Shown here: piece after piece, positions 6,623 to 8,483 of the stretch
Layout: the number at the start of each line of letters is the position of its first letter
How positions within the stretch are numbered: position 1 is the stretch's first letter
Assembly (NCBI GenBank): GCA_015064195.1
Contig: SVSO01000123.1
Location: forward strand, 1-8,483
Source: Oscillospiraceae bacterium
Lineage (GTDB): Bacteria; Bacillota_A; Clostridia; Oscillospirales; CAG-272
Direction of reading: 5' to 3'
Length of the DNA stretch: 8,483 bases
The notes under the pieces: generated by a model
Databases searched by the model: none
Seen by the model: only the letters and a program-made list of their open reading frames with translations
What the model was told of the DNA's origin: nothing
Made by a program: the position numbers and the translations under genes

Positions 6623-8068
6623 TTATTCCAGCTCGTTGAGCTTTTCCACGGCTTCCGCGATGACGGTTTCGGCCTTGGTTGCAAGGGAAGCGGTCAGAGA
6701 CGTGAAGTCGAGATTGACATTCTGGAAGCCGGTATAGTAGTTCACGGCAATATCGTTCAGCCACGGCGTGACGGACAGGTCGATGGTACGGGTCGCGCGG
6801 CAGAGATCCAGCATTTCGATGGATTCCATATCGCGGAGAACCTTGCCGGCCATTGCTTTTTCATAGTAAGCCGGGAATACATAGCGCGCAGAGCCGGATG
6901 CCAGTGCTTCCATGATGACGGAAGTGCGCACCGGATCGGGATTGGTCACGGGAACTACGTGGAGCCATGCATCGATAACGGCACTCTTGTATTCCTTCTG
7001 ATTCTCGTCAAACTTGGGGAACGGGATGACGCCGAAATCGTCCTCCATCTCGCGGAGTGCGGCGAGACGTCCGGCCACGTTGCCCATGAACAGAGTGTTG
7101 CCATTCATGAAGGTTTCGGCAACCTTATTCAGGCTGTCGGTGGCGACATACATTTCGCTCTTGAAAATATCGTTGAAAATGCGGTCGAATACGTCGGTCA
7201 CGTGCTCATCGGTCAGAGCTCTGAAATAGGGGATGTCATTTTCATCCTTATCAAAGAGCTTCGCATCTGCGGAGATCCATGCGGGCAGGCAGACGTAGTT
7301 ATAGTGACCGGTCAGACCCATGGCATCGTCCCAGCTGATCTTGGAGTCGCCGTTCATGTCAAAGGTGGCGGTCTTCATATCCTCCAGCATGAGATCCATT
7401 GTCCAGTCGCCATCGCGGACGGTCTGATAATAATCGCGCAGATTGTACTCGTCCTGCAGCACCTTGTTGAACGCCAGAACGCCGGTGCGCTCGAAGGTGT
7501 AGACCGATTCCTCGGAATAATTGAAGAAGGACTTGCCATCGATGGTCAGGCCGTCGTTTACATCCTTGAGCCAGTAATCTTTTTCAAGATTGATGTGAGT
7601 CAGCTCATCAAAAGGCATCAGATAGCCCTGCAGTGCCGCAGAAAATGCATCGCGGTTGATGAGCATGATCATGTCATACGCATCCTCGTTGGCGTTGACA
7701 TAGTTGGCCAGTCTTTTGGCGTTGCTTCCCCAACCATCTTCCTCCGCCGCAAAAACGATGTTGAACCGCTCCTCGATCTCGCGGTTGCGTCTGTAAAGGG
7801 AGTCGTTGAGAACCTCGCCGTTTTCCTCGGTGTCAAAGAGAGTGAAGGTATTGTTCGGCACATAGGTAACGCTGAGCACGCGATATTCGTAGCCCTCGAA
7901 GTCGAATTCACCAAGATCATCCATCAGGGGATCGACAGGTTCGCCGGTGGTTTCGGACGCCGGATCGGCGGTGGTGGTATCCGTGCCGGCAGAAGTTCCG
8001 CCGCAGCTTGCGGTGGAAACGATGAGAGATGCCAGAAGCAGCCATGTAAGAATTGTGCGTGTTTTCAT
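6623..8068 (-). CDS. Extracellular solute-binding lipoprotein SBP2 (ABC sugar importer, family 1-like)
   Basis: 481-residue sugar-binding lipoprotein, a paralogue of SBP1. The signal peptide MKTRTILTWLLLASLIVSTASC ends at lipidatable Cys22 (TASC, a less usual lipobox than LAGC). A Thr/Glu/Pro linker (24-48) precedes the binding domain. Shared blocks with SBP1 are NDSLYRRNREIEERFNI (88-104), NANEDAYDMI (125-134) and DDFGVIPFPKFDENQKEY (343-360). Residues 237-248 (DMNGDSKISWDD) form a dockerin/EF-hand-like calcium loop at the position matching that of SBP1. The start at 8068 is chosen because AAGGAG lies 6 nt upstream and the signal peptide begins there; the longer frame would use a TTG at 8083 on the far side of this ribosome site. 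It is transcribed alone from a consensus promoter carrying two LacI-type operators, downstream of a LacI-type gene. No permease follows. The role is ligand capture for an ABC importer; the ligand is unknown. Confidence 0.9.
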   Translation of the reverse strand: MKTRTILTWLLLASLIVSTASCGGTSAGTDTTTADPASETTGEPVDPLMDDLGEFDFEGYEYRVLSVTYVPNNTFTLFDTEENGEVLNDSLYRRNREIEERFNIVFAAEEDGWGSNAKRLANYVNANEDAYDMIMLINRDAFSAALQGYLMPFDELTHINLEKDYWLKDVNDGLTIDGKSFFNYSEESVYTFERTGVLAFNKVLQDEYNLRDYYQTVRDGDWTMDLMLEDMKTATFDMNGDSKISWDDAMGLTGHYNYVCLPAWISADAKLFDKDENDIPYFRALTDEHVTDVFDRIFNDIFKSEMYVATDSLNKVAETFMNGNTLFMGNVAGRLAALREMEDDFGVIPFPKFDENQKEYKSAVIDAWLHVVPVTNPDPVRTSVIMEALASGSARYVFPAYYEKAMAGKVLRDMESIEMLDLCRATRTIDLSVTPWLNDIAVNYYTGFQNVNLDFTSLTASLATKAETVIAEAVEKLNELE

Positions 8069-8074
8069 AATATA

Positions 8075-8080
8075 CTCCTT
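8075..8080 (-). promoter_or_regulatory. Ribosome binding site that decides the SBP2 start
   Basis: AAGGAG on the minus strand, 6 nt before the ATG at 8068. An in-frame TTG at 8083 lies upstream of it and is therefore unlikely to be the start. Confidence 0.85.
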
Positions 8081-8092
8081 CAATCCAATAAT

Positions 8093-8106
8093 TGTAACCG
8101 ATTACA
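8093..8106. promoter_or_regulatory. LacI-family / cre-like operator, distal copy (in the SBP2 leader)
   Basis: TGTAACCGATTACA has TGTAA/TTACA arms around a central CG, fitting the LacI/GalR operator form and the CcpA cre pattern TGWAANCGNTNNCA at every fixed position. It lies at about +55 to +68 of the predicted SBP2 transcript, exactly 52 bp from a second match. Confidence 0.7.
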
Positions 8107-8127
8107 TACTGCATCAAAAAGAAACCA

Positions 8128-8150
8128 GCCGTGAAATTTGGCCGTGAAAT
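8128..8150. repeat. Short direct repeat in the SBP2 leader
   Basis: GCCGTGAAAT occurs at 8128-8137 and again at 8141-8150 with a 13-bp period. The second copy runs into the proximal operator, so the first may be a half-site or a remnant of duplication. Confidence 0.6.
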
Positions 8151-8158
8151 CGCTTACA
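8145..8158. promoter_or_regulatory. LacI-family / cre-like operator, proximal copy (at the SBP2 start site)
   Basis: TGAAATCGCTTACA fits the pattern TGWAANCGNTNNCA at every fixed position. With the -10 box at 8167-8172 and a start near 8160, it covers about +3 to +16, where a bound repressor would block initiation or promoter escape. The adjacent LacI-type gene is the natural source of the regulator; CcpA is the alternative. Confidence 0.72.
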
Positions 8159-8166
8159 TTAATTTC

Positions 8167-8195
8167 ATTATACCACACAATGCACAAAATGTCAA
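8167..8195 (-). promoter_or_regulatory. Perfect-consensus sigma-A promoter of SBP2
   Basis: On the minus strand: -35 TTGACA (8190-8195), a 17-bp spacer, and -10 TATAAT (8167-8172) extended by TGG. Both hexamers and the spacing are ideal, so the promoter should be intrinsically very strong and need repression. The leader to the ATG is about 92 nt. Confidence 0.92.
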
Positions 8196-8235
8196 GATGC
8201 TTTAACAGATTTTATGAAATTCACAAAAATCCCCG

Positions 8236-8253
8236 CATTATTCCGGGATAATG
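8236..8253. repeat. 18-bp near-perfect palindrome upstream of the SBP2 promoter
   Basis: CATTATTCCGGGATAATG equals its own reverse complement except for one symmetric pair of positions (8242/8247). It lies about 40 bp upstream of the -35 box and could be an operator. As a hairpin it would have a small loop and no adjacent U-run, so a terminator role is less likely. Confidence 0.5.
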
Positions 8254-8264
8254 GCCGAAAATTA

Positions 8265-8279
8265 TATGCACATTGCATA
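8265..8279. repeat. 15-bp inverted repeat TATGCA-CAT-TGCATA
   Basis: Perfect 6-bp arms around a 3-bp centre, located between the LacI-gene terminator and the 18-bp palindrome. It is short and A+T rich: a possible regulator site, but chance is a real alternative. Confidence 0.4.
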
Positions 8280-8298
8280 GATAACAGCAATTTTCACC

Positions 8299-8334
8299 AA
8301 AAAAGCGGGAATGCATATCAGCATTTCCCGCTTT
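8299..8334 (-). terminator. Rho-independent terminator of the LacI-type gene
   Basis: Read on the minus strand: AAAGCGGGAAATGC, a 6-nt loop, GCATTCCCGC, then TTTTTT (8299-8304). The stem has one bulged A. It begins 4 bp after the LacI stop codon and separates that gene from the SBP2 promoter. Confidence 0.9.
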
Positions 8335-8338
8335 AATA

Positions 8339-8483
8339 TCATTTATAAAAATGCAGATTGGATTCCAGCACGATCCTTGGCTGAGCCAGCATCTGCTTTG
8401 GAATCTCCACGCCGTCCGCGATGTGATAATACATAGCCTCGAAAGCTTTGCGCGCCTGCATGAAGGGGCTTTGGTGAATGGTG
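8339..8483 (-). CDS. LacI-family transcriptional regulator, C-terminal fragment cut by the window end
   Basis: The last 47 codons plus a TGA stop (8339-8341) are in the window; the DNA-binding N-terminus lies beyond it. The visible residues include T-I-H-Q-S-P-F, then a helix (MQARKAFEAMYYHIADG), then PRIVLESNL close to the end. This is how the sugar-binding domain of LacI/GalR-type regulators finishes (a valine/isoleucine-rich strand ending in E/R-S/N-N-L). A periplasmic sugar-binding protein or another regulator with the same domain is possible, but the position upstream of SBP2, with two LacI-type operators between them, favours a LacI-type repressor. Same strand as SBP2 but separated from it by a terminator and a new promoter. 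Confidence 0.75.
   Translation of the reverse strand, partial: TIHQSPFMQARKAFEAMYYHIADGVEIPKQMLAQPRIVLESNLHFYK

Noticed and set aside
6608..8134. 508-codon open frame on the plus strand opposite all of SBP2
   Set aside because: Codon-aligned antisense shadow with the same cause. It starts at a GTG inside the terminator region without a ribosome site and spans the SBP2 start region; the SBP2 reading has a signal peptide, conserved blocks and a consensus promoter.
8236..8253. Second rho-independent terminator after the LacI gene
   Set aside because: Folded as RNA, the palindrome has mainly A:U arms, a tight loop and no immediate U-run, and a good terminator already lies upstream at 8299-8334.

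Overview
The window looks like a chromosomal segment of a gut-type, Gram-positive anaerobe of class Clostridia (Oscillospirales/Christensenellales-like). The grounds are a TSCPD-family protein typical of Clostridia, sugar-binding lipoproteins with a Clostridia-style signal peptide and Thr-rich linker, strong sigma-A promoters with extended -10 boxes (TGGTATAAT), AGGAGG-type ribosome sites, and G+C-rich genes separated by A+T-rich intergenic DNA. The phylum is fairly secure; a genus cannot be read from the sequence. I see no mobile element, CRISPR array, tRNA or rRNA.

Layout, left to right: (1) 2-1999, plus strand: a small TSCPD protein and, 18 bp on, a PgcA-type phosphoglucomutase/phospho-sugar mutase, closed by a strong hairpin at 2021-2064. 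(2) 2097-5440, minus strand: a two-gene unit of a sugar-binding lipoprotein (SBP1) followed 11 bp later by an unassigned, probably cytoplasmic, glycoside-hydrolase-like protein of 618 residues. (3) 5615-6571, plus strand: an AraC-family regulator divergent from SBP1; the 174-bp gap holds both promoters. (4) 6623-8068, minus strand: a second sugar-binding lipoprotein (SBP2), convergent with the AraC gene and separated from it by a 17-bp-stem bidirectional terminator. (5) 8339-8483, minus strand: the last 47 codons of a LacI-type regulator, running off the window and closed by its own terminator.

Working model (inference): two adjacent carbohydrate-sensing modules. In one, the AraC protein controls SBP1 and the hydrolase-like enzyme; in the other, the LacI protein controls SBP2 through two operator-like sites spaced exactly 52 bp apart, the first just downstream of a perfect-consensus promoter. 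Neither lipoprotein is followed by permease or ATPase genes here, so their ABC permeases must be encoded elsewhere. Imported glycan fragments would be cut by the hydrolase-like protein and the resulting hexose phosphate interconverted by the mutase, although that gene pair is a separate transcription unit.

Most worth following up: the paired LacI/cre-like operators with a 14-bp exact partial copy inside the start of SBP1, the unassigned hydrolase-like protein, and the permease-less binding proteins.
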